This document shows positions 42,074-50,227 of a stretch of 64,000 nucleotides of DNA, one piece after another. A program made the translations under genes and the position numbers. Positions within the stretch are counted from its first letter, which is position 1. Each line of letters begins with the position of its first letter. The stretch is from Paracrocinitomix sp039939375 (lineage in GTDB: Bacteria > Bacteroidota > Bacteroidia > Flavobacteriales_D > Crocinitomicaceae): the NCBI GenBank assembly GCA_039939375.1, contig JBDVJO010000008.1:62001-126000 (forward strand), given 5' to 3'. The notes under the pieces are model-generated. The model was not told the origin of the DNA, made no database searches, and saw only the letters and a list, made by a program, of their open reading frames with translations.

Positions 42074-43192
42074 TTATCTTATCATCACTGGCATCACCAG
42101 CATTAATATATCTTCACTTTCGTTATCATTAGATGATGGAAGTAATATTCCGGCCTTATTTGGCTCACTCATCTCTAAAATAACTTCTTGTGTGCTGATG
42201 TGATTTAACATTTCTAAAAGAAACTTAGAGTTGAATCCAATCTCTAAATCATCACCTGCATAATTACAAGTCAATCTTTCTTTTGCTTCATTTGAAAAGT
42301 CAAGATCTTCAGCTGAAATTGCAAGCTCACTTCCTGCAACTTTTAATTTTACTTGATGTGTTGTCTTGTTAGAGAAAATCGAAACTCTTTTAATAGAATT
42401 TAAGAAAGACATTCTATCTACAGTTAACACATTTGGATTTTCGTCTGGAATTACCGCTTCATAATTTGGATATTTTCCATCAATTAATCTACTTGTTAAT
42501 TCTATTGATCCAAAACTAAATCTGACAGTTGACTCGTTGTATATAATAGATACATCTTCTGCCCCAGTTAAATTTTGTTTTAACAGGTTTAAAGGCTTCT
42601 TAGGAAGAATGAAGTCTGCAGATTTAGTTGCTGAAGCGTCTGTTCTGCTGTAACGAACTAATTTATGTGCATCTGTAGCAACAAAGGTAAGTTTGTCAGA
42701 AGAGAACTGACAGAACACGCCACTCATTACTGGTCTTAAATCATCATTACCTGAAGCAAATAAAGTCTTATCAATCGCTGTTGCAATAATGGCTCCGGTG
42801 ATTGTTAAGTTGTCAGAATTTTGTAATTCAGGCGACTTAGGAAAGTCATTGGCGTTCTGTCCAACCAATTTATATTTTCCGTAATCTGAAGCAATTTCAA
42901 TTCCGAAACTAGCTGCATCAATTTGGAATGATAAAGGCTGATCAGAAAAATTCTTTAATGTATCTAGCAATAACTTTGCTGGAATAGCAATTTTTCCATC
43001 TTCTTTAGATTCATCAGGTTTAACTGATGTTTTCATTGTGTTTTCTAAATCAGAAGCTGAAATTGTCAATTCACCGCCCGCAAGCTCAAATAAAAAGTTA
43101 TCTAAGATTGGAAGAGAATTACTGCTGTTTAAAACACCAGAAATGCTTTGCAGATTTTTTAATAATGTTGAACTTGAAATGATGAAGTTCAT
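42074..43192 (-). CDS. dnaN: DNA polymerase III sliding clamp subunit beta
   Basis: 372 residues, full length, three repeated clamp domains. The start MNFIISSSTLLKNLQSISGVLNSSNSLPILDNFLFEL, ILPKKPLNLLK and the C-terminal MLVMPVMIR (the family ends with the LMPMR-like motif) are diagnostic. The clamp encircles DNA and tethers polymerases. It is monocistronic, with a TATATTTG -7 box at 43221-43228 and a terminator downstream. Confidence 0.97.
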   Translation of the reverse strand: MNFIISSSTLLKNLQSISGVLNSSNSLPILDNFLFELAGGELTISASDLENTMKTSVKPDESKEDGKIAIPAKLLLDTLKNFSDQPLSFQIDAASFGIEIASDYGKYKLVGQNANDFPKSPELQNSDNLTITGAIIATAIDKTLFASGNDDLRPVMSGVFCQFSSDKLTFVATDAHKLVRYSRTDASATKSADFILPKKPLNLLKQNLTGAEDVSIIYNESTVRFSFGSIELTSRLIDGKYPNYEAVIPDENPNVLTVDRMSFLNSIKRVSIFSNKTTHQVKLKVAGSELAISAEDLDFSNEAKERLTCNYAGDDLEIGFNSKFLLEMLNHISTQEVILEMSEPNKAGILLPSSNDNESEDILMLVMPVMIR

Positions 43193-43220
43193 AGGATATC
43201 TTGTTTTTTATAAATCTCAA

Positions 43221-43228
43221 CAAATATA
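43221..43228 (-). promoter_or_regulatory. -7 box of dnaN (TATATTTG)
   Basis: On the minus strand TATATTTG fits TAnnTTTG and sits 29 bases before the dnaN start codon. No clear TTG at the -33 position is seen. Confidence 0.45.
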
Positions 43229-43332
43229 GTTCGAATATATCCTGAGGTATTCCACATTATTTGTTTTTTATCAACATAATACCGTTTGATTTTAAAAATT
43301 GATAGCGAAAGCAACTTGTCTCACTCAAGAAA

Positions 43333-43391
43333 TGTCAGTTTTTTAATGACGATATGTCACAAAATGGCGGTTGATTTAGTTAGAACTGACA
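43333..43391. promoter_or_regulatory. TGTCA/TGACA motif cluster upstream of dnaK
   Basis: TGTCA at 43333-43337 and 43355-43359, TGAC at 43347-43350, and TGACA at 43387-43391. They lie 40-100 bases upstream of the sigma-54-like element, the usual distance for an activator-binding region. No CIRCE (TTAGCACTC-N9-GAGTGCTAA) is present. Confidence 0.4.
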
Positions 43392-43422
43392 AAATTGAAG
43401 TTAAAATGCCTTTAAAAACCAA

Positions 43423-43438
43423 TGGCATAATGATTGAC
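43423..43438 (+). promoter_or_regulatory. Sigma-54-like promoter of dnaK (TGGCA-N7-TTGA)
   Basis: TGGCATAATGATTGAC has GG and GA separated by exactly ten bases, close to the -24/-12 consensus GG-N10-GC of RpoN. It lies 45 bases before the dnaK ATG. From memory, similar TTGGCA/TTTGA elements stand in front of chaperone genes in other Bacteroidota. The second element has A rather than C, so this is a candidate only. Confidence 0.45.
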
Positions 43439-43482
43439 TTAAGGAGGTTGAACATAATTTTTAGAATAATTACAATTTAGAT

Positions 43483-45387
43483 ATGAGCAAAATTATAGGA
43501 ATCGATTTAGGAACAACCAACTCATGTGTTTCAGTGATGGAAGGGAATGAGCCAGTTGTAATCACAAATTCAGAAGGAAAAAGAACAACTCCTTCGGTAG
43601 TAGCCTTTGTTGATGGTGGAGAGCGTAAGGTTGGAGATCCAGCTAAAAGACAAGCAATTACGAATCCTACAAAAACAATTTACTCGATTAAGCGATTCAT
43701 GGGAACTTCTTTTGACAAAGTTTCAAAAGAGGTGAACAGAGTTCCTTATAAAGTAGTAAAAGGTGACAACAATACTCCAAGAGTGGAGATTGACGACAAA
43801 TTATATACACCACAAGAAATCTCGGCAATGGTACTTCAAAAAATGAAGAAAACGGCTGAAGATTATTTAGGGCAAAAAGTAACTGAGGCTGTTATTACAG
43901 TTCCTGCGTACTTTAATGATTCTCAAAGACAAGCAACAAAGGAAGCAGGTGAGATTGCTGGACTTTCTGTGAAGAGAATTATAAATGAGCCAACGGCAGC
44001 TGCTTTAGCTTACGGTTTGGACAAGAAAATGACGGACCAAAAGATCATTGTTTTTGATTTTGGTGGAGGAACGCATGATGTTTCAGTATTAGAATTAGGA
44101 GATGGTGTTTTTGAGGTATTATCAACTGACGGAGACACGCACTTAGGTGGTGATGACGTAGATGATAAAATCATCAACTGGTTGGCAGATGAATTCAAAA
44201 AGGATGAAGGAATTGATTTGAAAGAAGATCCAATGGCGCTTCAACGTTTGAAAGAAGCAGCTGAAAAGGCAAAAATTGAGCTTTCTTCAACAACTTCAAC
44301 TGAAATCAACTTGCCTTATATTATGCCAGTTGACGGAATTCCAAAACACTTAGTAAGAACATTGTCTAGAGCAATGTTTGAGCAGCTAATTGCTGATTTA
44401 GTTGAAAGAACAATTGAACCTTGTAAAACAGCATTGAAAAATGCCGGATTATCAACTTCTGATATTGATGAGGTGATCTTGGTAGGAGGTTCTACTAGAA
44501 TTCCAGCTATTCAAGAAGCGGTTCAAAAATTCTTTGGAAAAGAGCCTTCAAAAGGAGTTAACCCTGATGAGGTTGTTGCTATTGGAGCAGCTATCCAAGG
44601 TGGGGTGTTGACAGGAGAAGTAAAAGATGTTCTTTTATTAGATGTTACGCCACTTTCGTTAGGAATTGAAACAATGGGAGGTGTAATGACTAGATTAATT
44701 GAAGCGAATACAACTATTCCTACTAAGAAGTCAGAAACATTCTCAACGGCATCAGACAATCAACCAGCTGTAGATATTCATGTATTACAAGGTGAGCGTC
44801 CAATGGCGGCGGATAACAAAACCTTGGGAAGATTTCAATTAGCGGATATTCCACCTGCGAGAAGAGGAGAGCCACAAATTGAAGTAACGTTTGACATTGA
44901 TGCAAACGGTATCATGAGTATTTCGGCTAAAGATAAAGCAACAGGAAAAGAGCAATCAATTAAGATTGAAGCATCTTCTGGATTATCTGAAGAGGAAATT
45001 GCAAAAATGAAAGCTGAAGCAGAAGCAAATGCTGACTCTGATAAGAAGAAAAAAGAAGAGGTGGATAAATTAAATGGAGCAGATGCTTTAATTTTCCAAA
45101 CTGAAAAACAATTGAGCGAGTATGGAGATAAAATTCCTGCTGACAAAAAAGAGCCAATTGAAACGGCTTTAGCAGAATTGAAAACGGCACATGCAGCTAA
45201 AGACATGGCTTCTATTGATACAGCAATGGAGAAATTAAATACTGTTTTCCAAGCGGCTTCACAGGAGATGTACGCAGACCAAGGTGCTGCGGATGCGCAA
45301 CCTGAAGGTGGCGCTTCTGAAGCAACAGAAGATACGCAAGACGCTGAAGATGTAGATTTTGAAGAAGTGAGCGAAGAAGAAAAGTAA
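43483..45387 (+). CDS. dnaK: Molecular chaperone DnaK
   Basis: 634 residues, full length, no frame breaks. Nucleotide-binding domain motifs IGIDLGTTNSCV (about 4-15), VITVPAYFNDSQRQATK (about 137-153) and IVFDFGGGTHDVSVLELGDG (about 188-207) are present; the substrate domain has the ELPLxxT-like and LLLDVTPLSLGIETMGG (about 385-401) segments. The C-terminus is acidic and low-complexity (EATEDTQDAEDVDFEEVSEEEK). DnaK works with DnaJ and GrpE, neither of which is next to it here. A terminator follows at 45409. Confidence 0.98.
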   Translation: MSKIIGIDLGTTNSCVSVMEGNEPVVITNSEGKRTTPSVVAFVDGGERKVGDPAKRQAITNPTKTIYSIKRFMGTSFDKVSKEVNRVPYKVVKGDNNTPRVEIDDKLYTPQEISAMVLQKMKKTAEDYLGQKVTEAVITVPAYFNDSQRQATKEAGEIAGLSVKRIINEPTAAALAYGLDKKMTDQKIIVFDFGGGTHDVSVLELGDGVFEVLSTDGDTHLGGDDVDDKIINWLADEFKKDEGIDLKEDPMALQRLKEAAEKAKIELSSTTSTEINLPYIMPVDGIPKHLVRTLSRAMFEQLIADLVERTIEPCKTALKNAGLSTSDIDEVILVGGSTRIPAIQEAVQKFFGKEPSKGVNPDEVVAIGAAIQGGVLTGEVKDVLLLDVTPLSLGIETMGGVMTRLIEANTTIPTKKSETFSTASDNQPAVDIHVLQGERPMAADNKTLGRFQLADIPPARRGEPQIEVTFDIDANGIMSISAKDKATGKEQSIKIEASSGLSEEEIAKMKAEAEANADSDKKKKEEVDKLNGADALIFQTEKQLSEYGDKIPADKKEPIETALAELKTAHAAKDMASIDTAMEKLNTVFQAASQEMYADQGAADAQPEGGASEATEDTQDAEDVDFEEVSEEEK

Positions 45388-45408
45388 ACTTCAAAAATAA
45401 ATTAGACT

Positions 45409-45440
45409 AAAAAGTCCTCCGAATTTTCGGAGGACTTTTT
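45409..45440 (+). terminator. Rho-independent terminator of dnaK
   Basis: AAAGTCCTCCGA and TCGGAGGACTTT form a 12-base perfect stem (arms 45409-45422 and 45427-45440 overall) with a four-base loop followed by T8. It is located 22 bases after the dnaK stop. Confidence 0.9.
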
Positions 45441-45475
45441 TTTATTAAATTACTTCCTGATTTTAACTCAAAACT

Positions 45476-45790
45476 ATGATTCTACTAATTATTGTAGCCT
45501 CTCTTTTTTATCGCTCTGCAAAGAAGAGAGCTCTTAACGGAGCTTTGTGGGGCTTTTTGGCAGTGCTTACCTGGTTTGGGTCTCAAGTAATTGCTGGTGT
45601 AATTATTGGTTTAAGTAATCCTATGTTGCTTGATAGTGATGCCGCTCTCACCATGTGGGGGTTAGTTGCGTCAATTGCTGGTTCAATAGGTTTGTTTGTT
45701 CTCCTCGAAATGACTGCGAAAAAGAAAAGTAATAAAGTGAAGGCTATAAGTGATGACATTATGGATGACGGTGATTTTGACAATCTTTAA
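45476..45790 (+). CDS. Small two-to-three-helix membrane protein
   Basis: 104 residues. Hydrophobic helices at about 1-10, 20-47 and 60-80, then a charged tail with ISDDIMDDGDFDNL. It starts after the dnaK terminator, so it has its own promoter. It is followed three bases later by a 52-residue and then a 44-residue membrane protein. No family recognised. Confidence 0.6.
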   Translation: MILLIIVASLFYRSAKKRALNGALWGFLAVLTWFGSQVIAGVIIGLSNPMLLDSDAALTMWGLVASIAGSIGLFVLLEMTAKKKSNKVKAISDDIMDDGDFDNL

Positions 45791-45793
45791 TTC

Positions 45794-45952
45794 ATGATTG
45801 TTATCTTATTTTTGGGGCTTTTGTTTATTTGGGTTTATAAATTCACCTCAAAGTATAATGTCAAACCGCTTCCGTGGTTAATTTTAATTATTCTTGCATA
45901 TCCCGGAGGGTATTATGGATTTATTTATGTCGCCAATGTTTTTGGCCCGTAA
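45794..45952 (+). CDS. Tiny membrane protein, 52 aa
   Basis: ATG at 45794, stop at 45950-45952. The product is MIVILFLGLLFIWVYKF followed by a short basic loop (TSKYNVKPLP) and a second hydrophobic stretch ending YVANVFGP. Reading is uninterrupted, and the gene sits between two others with gaps of three and two bases. Expression is not proven from sequence. Confidence 0.5.
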   Translation: MIVILFLGLLFIWVYKFTSKYNVKPLPWLILIILAYPGGYYGFIYVANVFGP

Positions 45953-45954
45953 TA

Positions 45955-46089
45955 ATGTCTGATGAATGGAAACTTCTGTTGTATCCGGCTTTGGCTGGCT
46001 TTATGTTAGAAGCTATTGTGATTGTATTACTGCGAATTAGTAGTAGTGGAGCAGTTAGTAAAGTCAATAAAGACGAAATAATTGATTAG
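45955..46089 (+). CDS. Tiny membrane protein, 44 aa
   Basis: ATG at 45955, two bases after the previous stop; the product has one helix (about 6-26) and a charged tail (SKVNKDEIID). The frame is also open upstream to 45874, but that part overlaps the 52-residue gene, so the short start is preferred. The stop overlaps the stop of the convergent thiamine-binding gene in a TTAG overlap. Confidence 0.5.
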   Translation: MSDEWKLLLYPALAGFMLEAIVIVLLRISSSGAVSKVNKDEIID

Positions 46090-46379
46090 CGGTCTAGTCT
46101 TTTTTCTTCAAAAGTAACATCACCATCTTTTCTATAATGGATTCTGTAATACACTAAGCATTCATCTGCACCAGCATCTAATACTGCTTGTTCAGCCTTT
46201 TTTGAGATTTTCATGAGCTCGTCATAATCGCCTTCCATTACTGTTTCAAAAGGAGTGATTTGATGCTTTACACCTGATTTTTGAATAACTTCAATAGCAT
46301 GATCAACTAAGTCATAAGTGTGATGAACCTTAGATTTTGGTACTATTTGAATTCCGAGAGATACTAAATGATTGGTCAT
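46086..46379 (-). CDS. MTH1187-family thiamine-binding protein
   Basis: 97 residues from the ATG at 46379 (a TTG two codons before is less likely). The sequence (HLVSLGIQIVPKSK, ITPFETVMEGDYDELMKISKKAEQAVLDAGADECLVYYRIHYRKDG) fits the DUF77/MTH1187 ferredoxin-like family; some members bind thiamine or HMP. It has no signal peptide and is cytoplasmic. Confidence 0.85.
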   Translation of the reverse strand: MTNHLVSLGIQIVPKSKVHHTYDLVDHAIEVIQKSGVKHQITPFETVMEGDYDELMKISKKAEQAVLDAGADECLVYYRIHYRKDGDVTFEEKRLDR

Positions 46380-46387
46380 GCTCAAAT

Positions 46388-47467
46388 TTAAAAATCAAAT
46401 TTCAATTGGCTGGGTTTTGGTTCAGTAATTTCTCGTTTTTCTTCATAAAAATTAGAAAGTGATATGCCTAAAAGTCGGACCGATTTTTTAAACTCTTCGG
46501 CTTCAACTAATTCCTCAATAACCGAATATATTGTTTGAAAGTCATTTGTTAAATGGTCGATAGTTCGAGATCGGGTGATCTGTTGAAAATCAGAAAATTT
46601 AACTTTAAGGGTGATGGTTCTTCCTTTCACTTGTGATGAAACCAGACGCTTTTCTATGATTTGGGCTATAGCAGTTAGTTTTTGCAAAACTGCTTTATGC
46701 CCAATTAAATTTTCTGAATAAGTTCTTTCTGCTCCAACTGATTTTCTCTCCCGATCAGATTTTACTGGAGAGTGTTGAATACCTCTAACAATGTTGTAAT
46801 AGTGCTGTCCTGATTTTCCGAAGTTGGCCTTCAGAAATTCAAGTGATTGTTGTTTTAATTGGTCGCCGTTAAAGATGCCCCATGAATGCATTTTTTGAGC
46901 TGTTACCTTTCCGACACCAAAGAATTTGTGAATGGGTAATCGCTCTAAAAATTTTTCTACTTCATTGGGTTTTATGGTTTTTTGACCATTTGGTTTATTA
47001 ATGTCACTTGCCACTTTAGCAGTGAACTTATTAATTGAGATTCCGGCAGAAGCCGTCAAACCAGTTGTCTCAAATATTCGATCTCTGATTTCTTGGGCGA
47101 TTTCGGTTGCAGAATTGTGTTGATGGATGTTTTCACTCACGTCTAAGAATGCTTCATCCAGAGCTAGCGGTTCAACTAAATCTGTATAATCATAAAAGAT
47201 GGCTCTAATTTGATTGGAGATTTCTTTGTATCGGTCAAAACGGGGTGGAACGAAAATTAAATCGGGGCATTTGCGTTTGGCTAATTTACCTGACATGGCA
47301 GATCGCACCCCAAATTTGCGGGCCTCATAACTTGCGGCAGAAACCACACCTCTTTCCTCATTGCCGCCTACGGCAAGTGGTTTTCCTTTAAGTTCAGGAT
47401 TGTCAAGCGCTTCAACAGATGCATAAAATGCATCCATATCAACATGTATGATTTTTCTAGGTTCCAG
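46388..47467 (-). CDS. dinB: DNA polymerase IV (DinB), non-AUG start
   Basis: The catalytic N-terminus RKIIHVDMDAFYASVE is encoded in frame up to about 47458, but no ATG precedes it; the ATG at 47437 would begin at MDAFYAS and lose the first metal-binding Asp (HVD). The frame is closed by TAA at 47477-47479. Candidate starts are CTG at 47467 (giving EPRKIIHVDMD) or ATT at 47476. I list CTG. Further features: ALDEAFLDVSENI (catalytic Asp-Glu pair), PNGQKTI, a helix-hairpin-helix around FFGVGKVTAQKM, and the little-finger domain at the end. It performs translesion synthesis. Product about 359 residues. Confidence 0.88.
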   Translation of the reverse strand: MEPRKIIHVDMDAFYASVEALDNPELKGKPLAVGGNEERGVVSAASYEARKFGVRSAMSGKLAKRKCPDLIFVPPRFDRYKEISNQIRAIFYDYTDLVEPLALDEAFLDVSENIHQHNSATEIAQEIRDRIFETTGLTASAGISINKFTAKVASDINKPNGQKTIKPNEVEKFLERLPIHKFFGVGKVTAQKMHSWGIFNGDQLKQQSLEFLKANFGKSGQHYYNIVRGIQHSPVKSDRERKSVGAERTYSENLIGHKAVLQKLTAIAQIIEKRLVSSQVKGRTITLKVKFSDFQQITRSRTIDHLTNDFQTIYSVIEELVEAEEFKKSVRLLGISLSNFYEEKREITEPKPSQLKFDF

Positions 47468-47506
47468 AAGAGTAATTTAGCTTTGGCTAAACTACTAAAT
47501 CTAAGT

Positions 47507-47866
47507 CTACAAATTGGCGAGACTTTGAGATCTATAATAGTCACCTTCTTCGTTTAGCGGATAAAACTGAGTTAGGGTCATGTTTTCATCAGTACCTTTA
47601 AACCTGTACTTATTCGTGCAAGCTTGATCGTTATGCCATGTGATGATGACCAATAAATCGCTATTATCTTCATAATAGTAATGACCTTCAGTTTTGCTGA
47701 TTGACCCGTCTACTAAATGTGTTGAAATGATGACGGTGTTATCTGATTTAAATTCTAATTGCTGAGGTTCAGAAGAAGATTCAGCGAACCATTTTCCGTT
47801 CAGAGTAGTTTGACTAAATGCACTAAGAGATAAAATGCCGGATAGGATAAATGTAAAAATTTTCAT
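47507..47866 (-). CDS. Secreted lipocalin-like hypothetical protein
   Basis: 119 residues with a signal peptide (about 1-18, LSAFSQ). The mature portion (LNGKWFAESSSEPQQLEFKSDNTVIIST, TEGHYYYEDNSDLLVII) looks like the lipocalin-like/DUF domain of small secreted beta-barrels in Bacteroidota (GKW... E... F). Function unknown. Monocistronic. Confidence 0.6.
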   Translation of the reverse strand: MKIFTFILSGILSLSAFSQTTLNGKWFAESSSEPQQLEFKSDNTVIISTHLVDGSISKTEGHYYYEDNSDLLVIITWHNDQACTNKYRFKGTDENMTLTQFYPLNEEGDYYRSQSLANL

Positions 47867-48034
47867 GTCTGTGAGTTTGATTGGTTTCTTATCAATTTAA
47901 GACAAATTCTAACATGAACCAAGTTTTAATTTCCCAACGTAACATTTTGAAAGTTGCCTTTTTTAAAGGGTTTCAATTACTTAAACGGTTTAGGAGTTGT
48001 GGAAAACTTTGTTATGCATGCACAGTAAAAAAAA

Positions 48035-49660
48035 TTATCGTCTCACGACCTTTTGTTGTTTGATATTTCCGTTTAAATCAACTTGTAAAATGTAAATTCC
48101 TGCTGGCGTGTTAGTTAAGTCGATTTCAGAAGATGGATTCAGTTTTGACAGGACTAATTGTCCTTTTAGATCAAAAAGTTGAACCGAATTAATCTGTTCT
48201 TCAGTTTTAATTTTTAATAATCCGTTAGTTGGATTAGGGTAAACAAAGAAGTCTACTTCATTGTCAGCGATAGCTACAGATGGATTTTCTGTGTAGCGTA
48301 CATCTAACATGGCTTGATCAATTTCGTTTCCGAAAGCAATGTATCTTGAAGAATCTGCAATGTCATAACTTAATTTAAACTGTGTCGTTCCGTTTGCATC
48401 AATATACTGAAACATAGATGGTGGTAAATCTATCCTCATCCAGTGTCCATTTTGGTCAATTGTCCCGTAAGTGCAAAGCGTTGCAGATTCGTCTCCAACA
48501 GAAGCGAAATCATCATTTTCTAGGTTAATTGATCCCCCGAAAAAACCGGATTTAATTTCCAAATCAACATCTAATCCTGCTAAATCATCTCCGTCAGCGC
48601 TATCTCTTTGCATGTAAAGTGCAGCATGCTCAATTGTGTAAGTGTCATCAAAAGTTGATGTATTAAAGCTAAATACACCTTGTCTTTCTTCAAAGTTTTC
48701 ATTCCCTATTAAAATGCTTGCTGAATTAGATGAGCTCGCAGTCAATGTTCCATTATAGTTGGATTCATTTGCCGATATGCTGTGATGGTAATCTCTGAAC
48801 TGTTGCCAATAGTATTGTGAAAAATACTTTTTTATGAATTCTTCATAAGCATCATCATTAAGGTGGAATGAGTCTTGTCCTCCAAAATTTAAGGCATCTA
48901 ATGGTGAAGGGTAGTCATTGTATCCACCAGGTAAAGGGGCTGTGTTAGGAGGGTAGGTTCCGTATGGTGCAACTTCCAATGGGTCAATTTGTCCGTACAC
49001 CCATTGCATTAGCCCCAAATTGTTCTCAAATTTAACATTGTTCCAAACGGCGGCCGAATCTTCAAAACGATCAGTAGCTAATTGTAATATGCCGTTTAGT
49101 TCTTCTGGATTTGGTTGCCCCATGCCATCCCAAGTGTCATAATATGGGTGGAATGGTTGCGCAAGTGCAGGCAGAGTTCCTACCGTTTCTGAAAAGTTAG
49201 CGTAATCATATCCCGCTATGACAATCGTCAAATTAGGGTTAAAGGATAAAACAGTATCAATACCATTTTTAATATCGATCATGATAGTATCTAACAAATC
49301 TGAAGTCTGTTGATTTGTGAAATCCTTATGCCAAGTTCCTAATGCATCATTTCCGCCAAGGCTCATATGAACATATTCCAAATCTGGATTTCCTAGAATA
49401 TAATCTTCAAGTTCTTGAACTCTGCTTGGATCGGTGAAATAATCGCTAGCCTCAGCTCCATTAACTGCTAAATTAACTGTTGAGTAGCAGGTAATGTCTG
49501 AAAACCCAAAGCGATCTAAATTTTCATTGTAGCTGTTCCCGGTCCAACTGAAAAAGGCCCAACTGTCGCCAATCACCATCATTTTTTCTGTACTTGGATT
49601 GCATTGAGCATTGGAAAAATGAAGCGCAGAAATTAATAGTATACTAAATAGGTATTTCAT
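48035..49660 (-). CDS. SGNH/GDSL hydrolase with type IX secretion sorting domain
   Basis: 541 residues. Signal peptide about 1-18. The SGNH hydrolase fold shows GDSW with catalytic Ser33, NLAVNGAEASDY (block II), HMSLGGNDALG (block III Asn) and DSFHLNDDAYEEF (catalytic Asp-His), spread over about 30-280. A middle beta-sandwich (about 310-450) follows. The last 75 residues are a Por sorting domain: VYPNPTNGLLKIKT, LFDLKGQLVLS, LTNTPAGIYILQVD and the basic tail KQQKVVRR. The protein is exported by the type IX system and likely attached to the surface or released. Substrate (ester or acetyl) unknown. Confidence 0.85.
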   Translation of the reverse strand: MKYLFSILLISALHFSNAQCNPSTEKMMVIGDSWAFFSWTGNSYNENLDRFGFSDITCYSTVNLAVNGAEASDYFTDPSRVQELEDYILGNPDLEYVHMSLGGNDALGTWHKDFTNQQTSDLLDTIMIDIKNGIDTVLSFNPNLTIVIAGYDYANFSETVGTLPALAQPFHPYYDTWDGMGQPNPEELNGILQLATDRFEDSAAVWNNVKFENNLGLMQWVYGQIDPLEVAPYGTYPPNTAPLPGGYNDYPSPLDALNFGGQDSFHLNDDAYEEFIKKYFSQYYWQQFRDYHHSISANESNYNGTLTASSSNSASILIGNENFEERQGVFSFNTSTFDDTYTIEHAALYMQRDSADGDDLAGLDVDLEIKSGFFGGSINLENDDFASVGDESATLCTYGTIDQNGHWMRIDLPPSMFQYIDANGTTQFKLSYDIADSSRYIAFGNEIDQAMLDVRYTENPSVAIADNEVDFFVYPNPTNGLLKIKTEEQINSVQLFDLKGQLVLSKLNPSSEIDLTNTPAGIYILQVDLNGNIKQQKVVRR

Positions 49661-49781
49661 GTAGAATTTTTAAAAATCCAAATTTACAGAAACACTTAGA
49701 TTCATTTTTAACTATTCATACAGGGATTTGTTAAAAATTAAAGTAATGACAAGAAGTAATTAAACAATTAACAGCAGTAAT

Positions 49782-50225
49782 CTACTGTTCATTAGCATGC
49801 CATTCAGCATAGCTGCTTTGAGTTTCTTGCAGTTTTGCGTATTTCAATTCAATATGAGAAGGTAGTTTGGGTAGTAATCTTCCTACTATATCCACTAACA
49901 TATTTTCACATGTCGGTTGAAAATCTGTTAGCCAAACTTTCTTAAAAGCTGTCTCAACATCTGCATAACCTTCGTGCGGTGTGTTTTTTCTCACGAGTAA
50001 ACAGTGGTCATAAACATCCACAACTTCTGGCTTTACAATTTCTTTCAGCTCACCAAAATCCATGATCATTCCGTGTTTGGCATGGTTTGGATCATTAATG
50101 ATTTCACCTGAAATAGAAACTGTTAATACATACGAATGCCCATGAATGTTAGCGCATTTACCGTCATATCCCCATAAAGCATGGGCCGTTTCAAAGTTGA
50201 ATATTTTGGTGACTCTCAACTTCAT
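49782..50225 (-). CDS. queD: 6-carboxytetrahydropterin synthase QueD
   Basis: 147 residues. Zinc-binding histidines His15 (FETAHAL) and the HGH at 28-30, with the catalytic Cys24 (GKCANIHGH) between. QueD converts 7,8-dihydroneopterin triphosphate to 6-carboxytetrahydropterin for queuosine; QueE at 28052 does the next step. It starts two bases after the tandem-FKBP gene's stop, an unrelated partner in an operon. Confidence 0.92.
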   Translation of the reverse strand: MKLRVTKIFNFETAHALWGYDGKCANIHGHSYVLTVSISGEIINDPNHAKHGMIMDFGELKEIVKPEVVDVYDHCLLVRKNTPHEGYADVETAFKKVWLTDFQPTCENMLVDIVGRLLPKLPSHIELKYAKLQETQSSYAEWHANEQ

Positions 50226-50227
50226 TT

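Noticed and set aside
43286..43480. 64-codon open frame upstream of dnaK
   Set aside because: It overlaps the sigma-54-like element and TGTCA motifs, has no protein-like composition and no start context; the region is better explained as the dnaK regulatory region.
43193..43482. CIRCE element for HrcA control of dnaK
   Set aside because: Read through for TTAGCACTC and GAGTGCTAA on both strands; neither arm is present.
44835..45206. Long frames antisense to dnaK (also 44523-44759 and 44010-44198)
   Set aside because: They are shadows of the strongly biased dnaK coding sequence; no independent promoter or domain.
47881..48063. 60-codon + strand frame between the lipocalin-like and GDSL genes
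   Set aside because: No start context or recognisable domain, and it ends within the 3' part of the GDSL gene; the gap holds no other feature I can support.
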